Below are positions 8,847 through 19,600 of a stretch of 64,000 nt of DNA, in pieces. A program made the position numbers and the translations under genes. The stretch comes from Fibrella forsythiae (GTDB lineage: Bacteria; Bacteroidota; Bacteroidia; Cytophagales; Spirosomataceae), in the NCBI RefSeq assembly GCF_017353175.1, contig NZ_JAFMYW010000001.1, positions 496,001 to 560,000 on the forward strand. The letters are read 5' to 3'. Below the pieces are notes generated by a model, which had not been told where the DNA came from, made no database searches, and worked only from the letters and a program-made list of their open reading frames with translations. Each line of letters starts with the position of its first letter. Position 1 is the stretch's first letter.

Positions 8847-10355
8847 ATGCGTACTCATAAACTAATTCTGTCGGCAAGCCTGCTGACAACTATTCTGCTG
8901 GGAGTTACTGCCTGTAAAGACAGTAGCCTGCTCGAAGTGAAGCCCCGGACAGCAGTAGATTCCGAAACCGCCCTCAAAACCATCGAAGGGCTTGATGCCG
9001 GTATCAATGGTATTTACGACCGATTACAGTCTGTCGTATTGTATGGTCGCGACATGTTGGCCGTTTCAGAAGCCCTGGGTGATAACGCCCAGTTTACCAA
9101 CAAATCGGGCCGTCTAGCCAACGAAAACAGAAACGTTGCCAACAACACGTTTGGCACGGCTACCTCGTCTGGCGGTTCCTGGCTAACGGCTTACCTGGCC
9201 ATTAACCAGGCAAACCTTATTCTGGACAATGCTGGCACTGTAACCGTTGCTGCTGCCGATACGGCACGCCGCAATAGCTACCAGGGACAGGCTTATTTTC
9301 TGCGCGCACTGATGTATCATGACCTGATGCGTATCTATGCGTACGACCCAGGTGTCGAAGTTGCGTCTCAGAACAAGGGCGGTGTACCGATCCTGCTGAC
9401 CGGCGTGTCGGACCAAAGCAAGATTACGTTTCCAGCCCGGGCACCTATTGCTGATGTGTATAAGCAGATCTACAGCGATTTACAGTCGGCGATCACGGCC
9501 CTGGGTCGGTCAAATGCGTATGCGGTGGCTCCAAACTATGCAAACGTTCAGGCAGCAAACGCGCTGTTCTCTCGGGTTGCGTTGTACAACAAGGATTATT
9601 CTACTGTTGTAAGATATGCTACAGCTGCCATTGCCGGTTCAATCAAATTATCAGACAATGCATCGTATGTAGGCGGGTGGCGTGCACCTAAACAGCCCGA
9701 GTCGCTGTTTGAAGTTCAGTTTGCAGTTGCTTCAGAAAACATCGGTGTAAACACATCGCTGCAGACAACCTATACGACATTAGTTCGTCCAGGTGATCGT
9801 GGCACTACTGGCGGCTTTGGTGATCTGGTACCAACAACCGCCTTCATTGCTGATTTAGAAGCAGAGAAAAGCGCGACCGGAGCAGTACTTGATATCCGTC
9901 GCCAGTTGTATGAACTTGGAACGGCTGGCCGGGGTACCGCCTTTATTGAAACAACTAAGTTTCTGGGTAAAAATGGCACGATCAATCTCGATAACGTACC
10001 TGTGATTCGTGTGTCAGAACTGTATCTGAACCGGGCCGAAGCGAACTACTTCCTGGGCAACACAGCCGATGCACTGGCTGATCTGAACGTGATCCGTACG
10101 CGGTCTGGTCTTCCTGCCCGCACAGCCACTGAATTGTCGGGTATTGCGTTGCTGAACGAGATCTACCGTCAGGCTCGTCTGGAATTTGGTTTTGAAGGTC
10201 ACCGCTGGTTTGATCTTAAGCGGACTGGCAAAGACGTTGTAAAAGCAACAGCACAAGGTGGTGGCCTGGCCTATACGGACTTCCGTATCCTGGCTCCGAT
10301 TCCACTGAACGAACTGTCAACAAACGTAAGCATCAGGCAGAATTTCGGCTACTAA
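8847..10355 (+). CDS. SusD/RagB-family surface nutrient-binding lipoprotein (unit 1)
   Basis: A 502-residue lipoprotein with a type II signal peptide and lipobox (GVTAC, Cys at about residue 23) followed by KDSSLLEVKP. TPR-like helices typical of SusD are visible: QAYFLRALMYHDLMRIYAYD, then VSELYLNRAEANYFLG and LLNEIYRQARLEFGFEGHRWFDLKRTG. The C-terminus APIPLNELSTN...NFGY is the usual ending of the family (I/L-P at the end, then the last Asn/Gly-Tyr). It sits on the cell surface as a lid on the SusC barrel and captures ligand. It is translated from the same transcript as unit 1 susC. A perfect 14-bp hairpin separates it from the next gene. Confidence 0.94.
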   Translation: MRTHKLILSASLLTTILLGVTACKDSSLLEVKPRTAVDSETALKTIEGLDAGINGIYDRLQSVVLYGRDMLAVSEALGDNAQFTNKSGRLANENRNVANNTFGTATSSGGSWLTAYLAINQANLILDNAGTVTVAAADTARRNSYQGQAYFLRALMYHDLMRIYAYDPGVEVASQNKGGVPILLTGVSDQSKITFPARAPIADVYKQIYSDLQSAITALGRSNAYAVAPNYANVQAANALFSRVALYNKDYSTVVRYATAAIAGSIKLSDNASYVGGWRAPKQPESLFEVQFAVASENIGVNTSLQTTYTTLVRPGDRGTTGGFGDLVPTTAFIADLEAEKSATGAVLDIRRQLYELGTAGRGTAFIETTKFLGKNGTINLDNVPVIRVSELYLNRAEANYFLGNTADALADLNVIRTRSGLPARTATELSGIALLNEIYRQARLEFGFEGHRWFDLKRTGKDVVKATAQGGGLAYTDFRILAPIPLNELSTNVSIRQNFGY

Positions 10356-10364
10356 CCACGCTGT

Positions 10365-10398
10365 CTTCGTCAACCTGTTTAATCACAGGTTGACGAAG
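10365..10398 (+). promoter_or_regulatory. Perfect 14-bp intercistronic hairpin after susD unit 1
   Basis: CTTCGTCAACCTGT (10365-10378), a six-base loop TTAATC, and ACAGGTTGACGAAG (10385-10398). It lacks a T-run, so partial termination, mRNA stabilisation of susC-susD or an RNase stop is more likely than full termination before the lipoprotein gene 20 nt further on. Confidence 0.65.
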
Positions 10399-10418
10399 CT
10401 GCTTAATCATCTCATTCA

Positions 10419-10910
10419 ATGAAAAAAATAGCAACCATTGCGCTATTCGCGCTGGCTCTTATTAGCTTGTACGCCTGCAATAATGACCTGAATAAGGTAT
10501 TCGATCCTGAAATTCCACTGGTTGAGTTTCAACCAGCCGTAGTCAATGCTGCCAGTGTTGGCCGGACTTATCCGCTGATTTCAACCGGCAATAGCGTAAC
10601 AGCGGCAGCCACGGTTACCGCTCAGCTTAATCTGCTTGGACGGCAACGTAGCAGTGAATTGACCGTGCGTGTAGCACCAGAAATGGGAACCAACGGTACC
10701 ACGGCCCTACCATCTAGTTATACCTTATCTAACGGAGGAACGGTAGTATTCGCACCCAATTCAAGTACGGCTGCCGTATCTATCTCTGTTGGTAGAGCTA
10801 CCAGCACAACCGCTGCAGTAGCCAACATTATTCTGGTTATCGACAGCACCAGCGCTGACTATAAGCCAAGTCCGAACTATAAACGGATTGGCTACTCATT
10901 CCGCCAGTAA
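10419..10910 (+). CDS. Small lipoprotein of the SusC/D unit 1 (DUF1735/DUF4843-like)
   Basis: A 163-residue lipoprotein with the signal MKKIATIALFALALISLYAC, whose lipobox Cys is residue 20. The mature part is a beta-rich domain resembling the DUF1735/DUF4843 or Calx-beta-like domains that often accompany SusC/SusD pairs. It has Val/Thr-rich alternating strands (TVTAQLNLLG, ELTVRVAPE, TALPSSYTLSNGGTVVFAPN) and ends in a short NYKRIGYSFRQ tail. A surface glycan- or protein-binding accessory role is likely by position. It is the third and last gene of unit 1, followed by a strong terminator; units 2-4 have no such gene. The family call is by pattern only and the ligand is unknown. Confidence 0.75.
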   Translation: MKKIATIALFALALISLYACNNDLNKVFDPEIPLVEFQPAVVNAASVGRTYPLISTGNSVTAAATVTAQLNLLGRQRSSELTVRVAPEMGTNGTTALPSSYTLSNGGTVVFAPNSSTAAVSISVGRATSTTAAVANIILVIDSTSADYKPSPNYKRIGYSFRQ

Positions 10911-10931
10911 CTACTGATTGTTTTAATCTGA

Positions 10932-10962
10932 AAACGCTCTGGGTGACCAGAGCGTTTTTTTT
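10932..10962 (+). terminator. Rho-independent terminator of susCD unit 1
   Basis: Perfect 11-bp arms AAACGCTCTGG / CCAGAGCGTTT around a GTGA loop, followed by a T-run. Confidence 0.92.
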
Positions 10963-11281
10963 GTGCCCCGATGAAGTTAGACCGAACTACCTAATGTGTA
11001 TACATTATATTAATATCATATTAAGCAATCTCCTAAAATTAACATATAAATGAAAATAATACAATATATTATTTATTTTGACATATGAGACATTTACAGA
11101 ATTAAAATTTGATTATAATGCAGTTAACATTATTTTTGATCTGTCAATATTAGAAAAGCCAAATAATACTAGTATTCGGTCAGATCCAAGAAGTCGAATT
11201 TTTGCTCAGTCGATCTGGCAATATTTCAATTGGCCATGGTCTTTTGCTTCACCTAACAAATCAATTCATCACAACAAGTTC
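10963..11281 (+). promoter_or_regulatory. AT-rich promoter/leader region of susC unit 2
   Basis: A strongly AT-rich gap with a good Bacteroidota promoter (see 11109-11138) and a leader of about 135 nt. The leader ends with the 19-nt TTGCTTCACCTAACAAATC (11244-11262), which recurs before susC unit 3. The reading frame of susC runs open upstream to 11078, but those codons are AT-rich and not SusC-like, so I read them as untranslated. Confidence 0.6.
11109..11138 (+). promoter_or_regulatory. Promoter of susC unit 2 (TTG-N19-TATTTTTG)
   Basis: A -33 TTG at 11109-11111 and a perfect -7 TATTTTTG at 11131-11138 are 19 nt apart, the standard Bacteroidota arrangement. The transcript would start near 11145. 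Confidence 0.65.
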
Positions 11282-14200
11282 ATGAGAAAAATCTTTACAG
11301 GAAGCTGGTTAGTATTGATGCTGTTCTCGTTGCCCCTGCTGGCACAGGACATCACCATTCGGGGCCAAATCACTTCATCAGATGACAACGCGCCCCTGCC
11401 GGGGGTCAGCGTGCAGGTAAAAGGAACAACACGCGGTGCCGTAACAGACGCTGGTGGTAATTACCAGATTAACGCATCGGCCAGTTCCCGATTGATTTTC
11501 AGTTTCATTGGTTACGCCAGTCAGGAAGTGATCGTTGGAACAAAGACGTCAATCAGCATCAAACTGTCGCCAGACGTATCCAACCTGAACGAGGTTGTTA
11601 TTACGTCATTCGGTTCGGCTAAGCGAGAAGCGTTTACTGGCTCGGCAGCAACGGTACTGCCTAATCCGGCTCGTCCTATCACCAATTTAGCAAGTGCATT
11701 GTCAGGCGCTGCACCGGGGGTTCAAACAACGGCAGGAAGCGGTCAGCCTGGTGCATCACCTGAGATTCGCATCCGTGGCTTTGGCTCTATTTCCAGTTCC
11801 AATGACCCATTGTACGTTGTAGATGGTGTTCCCTACACAGCCAGTATTGCCAATATTAGCCCGAACGATATTGAATCAATTACGGTCTTGAAAGATGCCG
11901 CATCTACTGCGCTTTACGGTGCCCGGGCTGCCAACGGAGTAATTGTTGTCACTACGAAGAAGGGCAAAAAAGACCGCAACCAGATTTCGGTCCGTTACAC
12001 AAAAGGCGCAAACAGCCGCGGCCTTCAGGAGTATGAGCGTGTTGGCGTGTCTGAGTACTACCCGCTGATGTGGGAAACATACCGGAACAGCGTGGCATAC
12101 CGTGCAACGAGCCCGCTATCGCTATCAGCAGCCAATGCCGATGCTACAAGCCGATTGCTCAGTCTGGTTGGCTACAATGTATACGACGTACCTGGAAACC
12201 AGCTTGTTGATGTCAACGGTCAGTTTAACCCGAATGCCAAGCTGCTATATTCTGAAGATGATCTCAATTGGGAAAAACCCATTACCCGGCAGGGAAATCG
12301 GGAAGAAGCAACCGCCAGTTTCTCGGGTGGGCATGACAAAACAGATTACTTTTTATCGCTCGGCTACCTGAATGATAAAGGGTTTCTGATCCGATCTGAT
12401 TATGAGCGCTTTAATGGCAGGCTTAACATCAACTCACAAATCAAACCCTGGTTTAGAACGGGCGCGAATCTGTCGTTGGCCGTTACCAAATCCAATCAGG
12501 CCGATGCCGGCTCCTCTACCGCTTTTGTCAATCCATTTTTCTTTTCCAGAAATATTGGGCCGATCTACCCGGTTTACGCGTACGACCCAGCTAATCCGGG
12601 CCAGTTCCTGACCCTTCCGAACGGTGATCGGCGCTTCGACTACGGCAACCTAACGGCGTTGGGTCTGCCAGGACGGCCTCAGTTTGGTGGTCGGCATTCG
12701 GTAGCAGAGACGCTCTACAACCAGAACTATTTCCGCCGTAATGTCATTGGTGCCCGGGTTTTCGGTGAGGTTTCGTTCCTGAAGGATTTCAAATTCACCA
12801 CAAACTTCGGAGCCGACATTACCAACTATAACAGCGTTATTTTTGGTAATCCGGAAGTCGGTGATGGTGCTCCGGCCGGCCGGTCGAATGTGTACTTCCA
12901 GAATATCTCCGGGTATAACCTGAACCAGTTACTGAATTATACCAAATCCATTGGCAAGCACAACTTCGATGTGTTGGTTGGACACGAAAACTTCATTTCG
13001 GATGCCAACGAACTGGATGGCTCGCGGTCGCAGCAGATACTGGATGGCAACTACGAGTTGATCAACTTCACCACCACGACCAACCTGAGTTCGGTGTATG
13101 ATACCCGTCGGATAGAAGGTTACCTCTCCCGGATCAACTACAACTACAACGAAAAATATTTCCTCTCAGCCTCGGCCCGGCGCGACGGGTCCAGCAAGTT
13201 TGCCAATGGCGTTCGCTGGGGTACGTTCTACTCGGCAAGCGGTGCCTGGCGTATCGATCAGGAAGATTTTCTTCGCAGCGTTCCCAGCATCAACTCACTC
13301 AAGCTCCGGGCATCTTACGGGCAAACGGGCAATGATGCAGGCATCAGCAACTATGCCTGGCAGCCTCTCTACAATCTGGGCTGGAACAATGCATCTGAGG
13401 CCGGTATCCTGCAATCGAGCTTAGGCAACTCACAACTCGAATGGGAATCAAGCAATGCGTTTGATGTTGGCCTGGAGTTTAGCCTGTTCAGAGGCCGGGT
13501 ATCAGGTTCGGTAGAATACTTCGACCGCCAGTCGTCGAATCTGATCTTTGCCGTACCGCTCCCATTATCAACAGGTATCACGACGGTTACCCGCAACATT
13601 GGTACGATGTATAACCGGGGCGTTGAACTTGAACTGGGCATCGAGCCAATCCGCACGAAGGATTTCACCTGGCGCATCGACCTGAATGCTACTCGGCTGA
13701 AAAACAAAATCACGAAAATGCCGGACGAAAACCCGGAGATTATCGACGGCACCAAAAAGTTGAAAGTAGGCAGTTCGATCTATGATTTCTGGCTGCGGGA
13801 ATACCAGGGTGTAAACCCGGCAACAGGTGAAGCCCAGTACCGGGCCGCCAACTTTGTTGCCAGCAACTCACGCATCACTGAATCTGGCGATACGCTGACT
13901 ACCAGCATCAACAATGCCCGATTCCGGTACAACGGCAGTTCGATCCCGGAGGTCACCGGCGGTATCACCAACACATTTCGGTACAAAGGGTTATCGCTGT
14001 CGGCTCTGCTGGTTTACCAGTTAGGAGGCAAAACCTACGATGGTGCCTATGCAGCCCTGATGGGCTCAGGCGGCTACGGCAGCGCTAAAAGTATCGATAT
14101 TCTGAATCGCTGGCAGAAGCCAGGTGACATCACCAACGTACCCAGACTCGATGCTGGCCGTACGGCTGACTTTGATGCGGCATCTGATCGCTGGCTTATC

Positions 14201-14428
14201 GACGCAAGCTATATGAACGTACGGACGGTAACGCTCTCGTATGACCTACCCAGTTCGATCACCCGCAAACTCTCATTTGCCAATGCGCAAGTGTTCGTGA
14301 GCGGCGAAAACTTCCTGATTCTCTCGAAGCGGAAAGGAGCAAACATCCAGCAGAACTTTGCAGGTACGACCAGCAACGTGTTCAGTGCAGCCAAGAGCGT
14401 CGTTGTTGGCGTTTCACTCACCTTATAA
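11282..14428 (+). CDS. SusC/RagA-family TonB-dependent outer-membrane transporter (unit 2)
   Basis: About 1048 residues, starting at the ATG before the signal peptide MRKIFTGSWLVLMLFSL...LAQ; I prefer this to the upstream in-frame start at 11078, which adds 68 non-homologous residues. Domains in order: signal peptide, carboxypeptidase-regulatory-like domain (about 22-105), the LNEVVITSFGSAKREAFTGSA linker, plug (YVVDGVPYTA, ITVLKDAASTALYGARAANGVIVVTTKKGKK), and a long barrel ending VVVGVSLTL. It lacks the usual VVTGYG, carrying VITSFG instead, and ends in Leu rather than the more common Phe. It pairs with the susD at 14551. The 122-nt gap between them holds a nested hairpin. Ligand unknown. 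Confidence 0.94.
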   Translation: MRKIFTGSWLVLMLFSLPLLAQDITIRGQITSSDDNAPLPGVSVQVKGTTRGAVTDAGGNYQINASASSRLIFSFIGYASQEVIVGTKTSISIKLSPDVSNLNEVVITSFGSAKREAFTGSAATVLPNPARPITNLASALSGAAPGVQTTAGSGQPGASPEIRIRGFGSISSSNDPLYVVDGVPYTASIANISPNDIESITVLKDAASTALYGARAANGVIVVTTKKGKKDRNQISVRYTKGANSRGLQEYERVGVSEYYPLMWETYRNSVAYRATSPLSLSAANADATSRLLSLVGYNVYDVPGNQLVDVNGQFNPNAKLLYSEDDLNWEKPITRQGNREEATASFSGGHDKTDYFLSLGYLNDKGFLIRSDYERFNGRLNINSQIKPWFRTGANLSLAVTKSNQADAGSSTAFVNPFFFSRNIGPIYPVYAYDPANPGQFLTLPNGDRRFDYGNLTALGLPGRPQFGGRHSVAETLYNQNYFRRNVIGARVFGEVSFLKDFKFTTNFGADITNYNSVIFGNPEVGDGAPAGRSNVYFQNISGYNLNQLLNYTKSIGKHNFDVLVGHENFISDANELDGSRSQQILDGNYELINFTTTTNLSSVYDTRRIEGYLSRINYNYNEKYFLSASARRDGSSKFANGVRWGTFYSASGAWRIDQEDFLRSVPSINSLKLRASYGQTGNDAGISNYAWQPLYNLGWNNASEAGILQSSLGNSQLEWESSNAFDVGLEFSLFRGRVSGSVEYFDRQSSNLIFAVPLPLSTGITTVTRNIGTMYNRGVELELGIEPIRTKDFTWRIDLNATRLKNKITKMPDENPEIIDGTKKLKVGSSIYDFWLREYQGVNPATGEAQYRAANFVASNSRITESGDTLTTSINNARFRYNGSSIPEVTGGITNTFRYKGLSLSALLVYQLGGKTYDGAYAALMGSGGYGSAKSIDILNRWQKPGDITNVPRLDAGRTADFDAASDRWLIDASYMNVRTVTLSYDLPSSITRKLSFANAQVFVSGENFLILSKRKGANIQQNFAGTTSNVFSAAKSVVVGVSLTL

Positions 14429-14434
14429 ACCAGG

Positions 14435-14475
14435 CAGGTGCCATTCTCCCGAAAGCGGGAAGTTTCAGGCACCTG
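14435..14475 (+). promoter_or_regulatory. Nested intercistronic hairpin between susC and susD of unit 2
   Basis: Outer arms CAGGTGCC (14435-14442) and GGCACCTG (14468-14475) are perfect. An inner TCCCG/CGGGA stem (14447-14460) sits inside. There is no T-run. It could lower susD relative to susC or protect the upstream mRNA end. Confidence 0.6.
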
Positions 14476-14550
14476 TCCAACCATACTCAATCGTGTCGTC
14501 GGGAGGCCTTTGTCGTCTTCCTGCTCACTTCACAAACATTCAGCCAGTCA

Positions 14551-16029
14551 ATGAAAACGAACCTATTAACTGTCTTTCTTGCGGTGGGCCTGCTAACCAC
14601 ATCCTGCAAAGAAGACTACCTGCAAACGGCACCGACCGGCAGCGTTGATGCTGCCGCCGCCTACGCCACCACCAAGAACGCCACCGCTGCCATCAACGGT
14701 ATATACCGGGCAATGGTTGTTCGATACCTTGACTCACAGGGTCACTTCGGACACCCGGCCATGATGATCATCCTGGATGTAATGGGCGAAGACCTGGTAT
14801 TCGGCAATGCAACCAACAGCTGGCATTTTGGCGAGCAGCGCTGGACGAGCCACCGGTCAGATGTGGGCACGATGTCGCAGTTCCCATACCAGTTGTATTA
14901 CCGGCTCATTGGCAATGCCAACATCGCCATTGCGAATATCGACAAGGCGGCTGGTGCTCAGACAGAGCGTAACCAGTTGAAAGGAGAAGCACTCGCTCTG
15001 CGTGCCTTCTCTTACTACAATTTAGTTCAGCTCTACGGAAAACGGTATGATGCGGCCGTAAAACCAAACACGCAACCTGCCGTACCACTGGTACTGGTTC
15101 CAACAACAGACGGACTACCCCGGGCCTCAGTTGAAGATGTTTACACGCAGATCAACAAAGACCTGGCCGATGCTGCGGCGTTATTGACCACCGCCCGGAC
15201 CTACAAGTCTCACATCAACATCGACGTGGTAAAAGGCCTGCAGGCGCGTGTTGCACTGACCCAGCAAAACTGGGCCGATGCCGCAAAGTTTGCCGCAGAA
15301 GCACGGAAAAGTTATACACTGATGACCACTGCCCAATATCTGGATGGTCTGGCAGACATTGGCCTCCCTGAATGGATGTGGGGTTTTGACCATGTGGAAG
15401 ACCAGTCTGAGTTTTTCGGTGCATACCATTCGTACATCTCAAGCAACTTCAACTCATCGGTAATCCGGCAAACCCCCAAGGCGATCAATAGCCTGTTGTA
15501 TGAGCAGATCCCTCAAACGGATGTGCGTGCGAAGATGTGGGTGAAAGCCCCAACCGCCACTAACTCTGTTGTTCCAACCGGTGGGGTACGTGTTCCGTAC
15601 ATGAATCAGAAATTCCGGTTGCCGGGCACGCCATCAACCAGCACCATGGGTGATATTCCATACATGCGCGCAGCCGAGATGTACCTGATCGAAGCAGAAG
15701 CCCAGGCACGTCTTGGCAAATCGACCGAAGCTGCTACTGTACTTTTCGATTTAAACAGTAAGCGTGATCCCTCCTACAAGCTCTCAACCAGTACCGGCGC
15801 CAAACTTGTCGATGAAATCCTGCTTTACCGGCGGGTTGAGCTATGGGGCGAAGGGTTCCGGTTCACCGACCTCAAACGCATGAACCTTCCGCTAAACCGC
15901 AACGGTGCCAATCATAACCCTGCGGTTGCCGTGCTGTTCGACGTACCTGCTAACGATAACCGCTGGGAATTCCTGCTTCCAATCCGGGAGATCAATTCAA
16001 ACAAAGCCATTGTTCAAAACCCACTCTAA
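14551..16029 (+). CDS. SusD/RagB-family surface nutrient-binding lipoprotein (unit 2)
   Basis: A 492-residue SusD-like lipoprotein. The signal peptide ends in the lipobox TTSC (Cys at about 19) followed by KEDYLQTAPTGSVD. Family helices are evident: NQLKGEALALRAFSYYNLVQLYG (TPR-like), PYMRAAEMYLIEAEAQARLG and DEILLYRRVELWGEGFRFTDLKRM. The tail WEFLLPIREINSN...NPL is the normal SusD end. It should sit over the unit 2 SusC barrel on the outer surface and bind the substrate. A Rho-independent terminator 47 nt after the stop closes the unit. No dedicated enzyme or accessory lipoprotein follows, so the ligand remains open. Confidence 0.94.
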   Translation: MKTNLLTVFLAVGLLTTSCKEDYLQTAPTGSVDAAAAYATTKNATAAINGIYRAMVVRYLDSQGHFGHPAMMIILDVMGEDLVFGNATNSWHFGEQRWTSHRSDVGTMSQFPYQLYYRLIGNANIAIANIDKAAGAQTERNQLKGEALALRAFSYYNLVQLYGKRYDAAVKPNTQPAVPLVLVPTTDGLPRASVEDVYTQINKDLADAAALLTTARTYKSHINIDVVKGLQARVALTQQNWADAAKFAAEARKSYTLMTTAQYLDGLADIGLPEWMWGFDHVEDQSEFFGAYHSYISSNFNSSVIRQTPKAINSLLYEQIPQTDVRAKMWVKAPTATNSVVPTGGVRVPYMNQKFRLPGTPSTSTMGDIPYMRAAEMYLIEAEAQARLGKSTEAATVLFDLNSKRDPSYKLSTSTGAKLVDEILLYRRVELWGEGFRFTDLKRMNLPLNRNGANHNPAVAVLFDVPANDNRWEFLLPIREINSNKAIVQNPL

Positions 16030-16075
16030 GTCCATTTTGTCGCTTCACTTTAGAATTATTTAGTTGAATCATCGG

Positions 16076-16111
16076 AAAGCTGCCCTGAATCTTCGGGGCA
16101 GCTTTTTTTAC
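16076..16111 (+). terminator. Rho-independent terminator of susCD unit 2
   Basis: AAAGCTGCCC (16076-16085) pairs with GGGCAGCTTT (16096-16105) and is followed by a T-run. Confidence 0.9.
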
Positions 16112-16617
16112 GCATCGGCGGCAATTAGTAGCGTTTCCCGACTGTCTGATTCAGGGAGATCAAGTCCGCATGCACTGGCTTAATCTACCAATTGGCTGTC
16201 CAATTGAAGTGGAAAAAGGTCAGCTTTAAGGTCAACGCAACTACTCAATATATGAGCGACAAGAGCTTATTTTTCACCTATTGACATGACCATCTTAAAT
16301 AGCACTATTCCGGCATTTTCAAGATATAGGCCTAAACACACTACGTATTGTTCAATAGCAGATTAAAATAAATTATACTATTTAAGTATTTATACTCTAT
16401 GATTTGCCCTATCAACTCGACACTAAATTTTATCATTTTACAGAATATAAATTCGATACTATGGTTAAACACATTACTTTTACCCTGCGATCTGTCTCTT
16501 TTGCAAATTTATATGCTGTTTCGTATATCACTATTTAATAGCATATAGAGACATTAAAAATGCCGGGAATTACAGATTGCAACTTGCTTCACCTAACAAA
16601 TCTATTATCTACAAATC
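16112..16617 (+). promoter_or_regulatory. AT-rich leader/control region of susC unit 3
   Basis: About 500 bp without a gene. I find no perfect TAnnTTTG box; TATGATTTG near 16397 and TTACTTTTA near 16475 are near matches. An inverted repeat lies at 16510-16547, and the last 34 nt contain TTGCTTCACCTAACAAATC (16584-16602), identical to the unit 2 leader. Confidence 0.45.
16510..16547. repeat. Inverted repeat upstream of susC unit 3
   Basis: TATATGCTGTT (16510-16520) and AATAGCATATA (16537-16547) form 11-bp arms with one mismatch and a 16-nt spacer. Its place, about 70 nt before the start codon, would suit an operator or a leader hairpin. Confidence 0.45.
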
Positions 16618-19600
16618 ATGAGAAAACTGTTTACAGGCAGCTGGCTGCTCTTGATGCTGTTCTCGTTGCCGATACTGGCACAGGACATCACGATCCGGGG
16701 CCAGGTCACTTCATCAGATGACAATACGCCCCTTCCGGGCGTGAGCGTTCAACTCAAGGGATCAACCCGTGGAATATCGACAGACGGGCAGGGTAGGTAC
16801 CAGCTTACTGCCCCGGCAGGTGGACGATTGGTTTTCAGTTTTATCGGTTATCAGGCTAAAGAAGTACCAGTTAATAACCAGTCGACCATCAATGTTGCCT
16901 TGACGGGCGATGCCCAACAGTTGAGCGAAGTCGTTGTAACAGGTTATGGAACACAGCAACGACGGGATGCAACCGGAAGTATTTCGTCGGTGAAAGGAGC
17001 AGCTATTGCACAAAGGCCCATTCAGAGTTTTGAATCAGGGTTGGCAGGCCAGGCGGCGGGTGTGCAGATTACGGTGCCCAATGGGGTGTTGAATAATCCG
17101 CCCGTTTTTCGAATTCGGGGTACAAACTCCATCTCGCTGAGTTCGCAACCCCTGATCATCGTTGATGGAGTACCCACCTACACTGGTGACCAGAGCTCTA
17201 CCAGTGCCCCGGCTAACCCACTGGCCAGTATTAACCCCAGCGACATTGAAAGTATCGACATTGCCAAAGACGCCGCCGCCACCGCTATTTATGGTAGCCG
17301 GGCTGCCAATGGCGTTGTTTTTGTAACGACCAAGCGCGGTAAATCAGGCCGGGCGCGGGTTAGCTACGACGGGTGGGTTGGTGTTTCGGACACCTACCGG
17401 CTTCCCAATATGCTGAACGCCCAGGAGTATCTTCAGTTCAAATCGCAGGCCATTGCCAACAATCCAACGACCGCCAGTGTCATCAAACTGGCGCAGTCGA
17501 ACGATGCCAACGGTAACCCGATCGATACGCGTTGGTACGACAATGTGTATCGGCAGGGGCTCTCAAATAGTCATAACCTGAACGTATCGGGAGGGACCGA
17601 TAACACTACGTACTATCTATCAGTCGGCTACACAAAGCAACAGGGGATCATTCGCAAAAATGATTTTGAACGGATCAACTCCCTCATCAACGTCGACAGT
17701 AAAGTAAGCAAACACTTCAGCGTGGGGGGTAAAGTGTCCTACTCTAATGAGAAAAACCTGGCGTCAGTGTCGTCTGGCTCGCTGAACGGCGAAGCCTTCG
17801 CTACGAGCGGTCTTGGCCGGATTGCCCTGGTGTTACCTCCGCTGCTGTCGCCTTACAACAACGATGGGTCCTATAACCTCAATGCAGCCGCCATCGGATC
17901 GGCGACCAGTTTTACCGGTACCTCCGTCACGTACCCAAACCCATTACCCTCGCTAGACCTCAACCGATCGAACTCAGAGAATAACCACATACAGGCAAAC
18001 GCATACCTGCAAGTCAAGCCTGTGGACTGGATTACCCTGAAAAGTACCTTCGGTCTCGACTACTTTCTGATTGATAACGACCTGTTCAGTTCCCCTGTCA
18101 CCAGCGAAGGTAACGCATCGCTGGGCAGCGCAACCAGCATTTTTGGTAACAACAAAACCACGCTGTGGACGAACACGGTCCAGTTCGAGCGCTCGTTTGG
18201 TGGGCATAACTTTAACCTGCTGCTTGGGCAGGAACAGCAACGACGTACCTCAAGATCGTATGGGTTAAACCGGACAAACTTGTCGGACCCTGCCTACACC
18301 GTCATTCAGGCAGGTTTTACCAACAACAACACCTCTGGGCTGGGATATGGAGAAAATTATCTGCTGTCGGGTTTTGGTCGGTTGACCTATAATTACAAAG
18401 AGAAATACCTGCTCAGTGGCAATCTGCGTCAGGATGAGTACTCAGCCCTGGGTCAGAAACGAGGCCTGTTCTACGGTGCTTCGGCCGGTTGGGAAATTAC
18501 CAAGGAAAATTTCTGGACATCTGCCGGGCTGGATCGCCTGTTCAGTAGTTTCAAAATCCGGGGTAGTTATGGCAAAGTGGGGAACATTGGCGGTATTGGC
18601 GATTATTCGCCTTATTCCACATTCGGTTCCGGCATTTATGGTGGAGCAGCCACCCTGTCGTTTTCATCGGTGGGTAACCCGAATCTGCGTTGGGAAACCA
18701 GCACCAAAACGGATGTCGGTATCACGTTTGGTTTGTTGAATGATCGCATTACTGGCGAACTGGCCTATTACCACAACGACATCGACAACCTGATTTTGAA
18801 CGTGGCACAGGCTCCCTCTGCCGGTCTGCCCAATAACCCACTCCAAAATATTGGGTCTATGTATAACAAAGGGCTTGAAGTATCGCTCAACGCCCGCGTG
18901 ATTAACACCCGGGATTTCCAGTGGTCGTCGAACTTCAACATCACGTTTAATAAGAACGAAGTAACCTCATTGGCTCCCGGCCTAACGGCACTCCAGACCG
19001 GTACATCGGGTCTGGAAACAGTTAATCAGACCATGCCAGGTTATTCGTTGGGGTATCTCTACGTGGTACGCACCAATGGTATTGACCCAACAACGGGTAA
19101 ACGCATTTTCGTTAACTCGGCGGGCCAGAACGTGTACTATCAGTTTTATGCCCCAACAGGTCAGTTTAACTACTCGACCACGCCAGATGGCCTCACCCGG
19201 TATGTTAGCCCAACGGGAGCCACGGCCATTGGCCCATCAGACCAGGTGATGTATGCCAACTCGACTCCGAAAGTATACGGTGGTTTTGATAATAACTTTA
19301 AGTACAAAAACTTCGATCTGGGTGTGCTGCTCACCTACCAACTAGGCTTCAGCGTGTATTATGGTACCAACGCGGGTCTGCACGATCAGCGCTTCTGGAA
19401 CAATGACCGAGATGTGCTGACAGATGCGTGGCAGAAAGAAGGCGATACGGGTAAGAAATACGCCAGACCTGTCTGGAATGACAACACCTCGAACGGATCA
19501 GCTTTCCCACTAGACATCAACGTGTTTAAAGGCGATTTCCTGAAAGTGCGGAACGTTACGTTCGGCTACACGCTGCCCGCTACGCTATTGTCAAAAGCCA

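Noticed and set aside
11078-11281. N-terminal extension of susC unit 2
   Set aside because: AT-rich and unlike SusC; the start before the signal peptide at 11282 is supported by the paralogues and by a promoter at 11109-11138.
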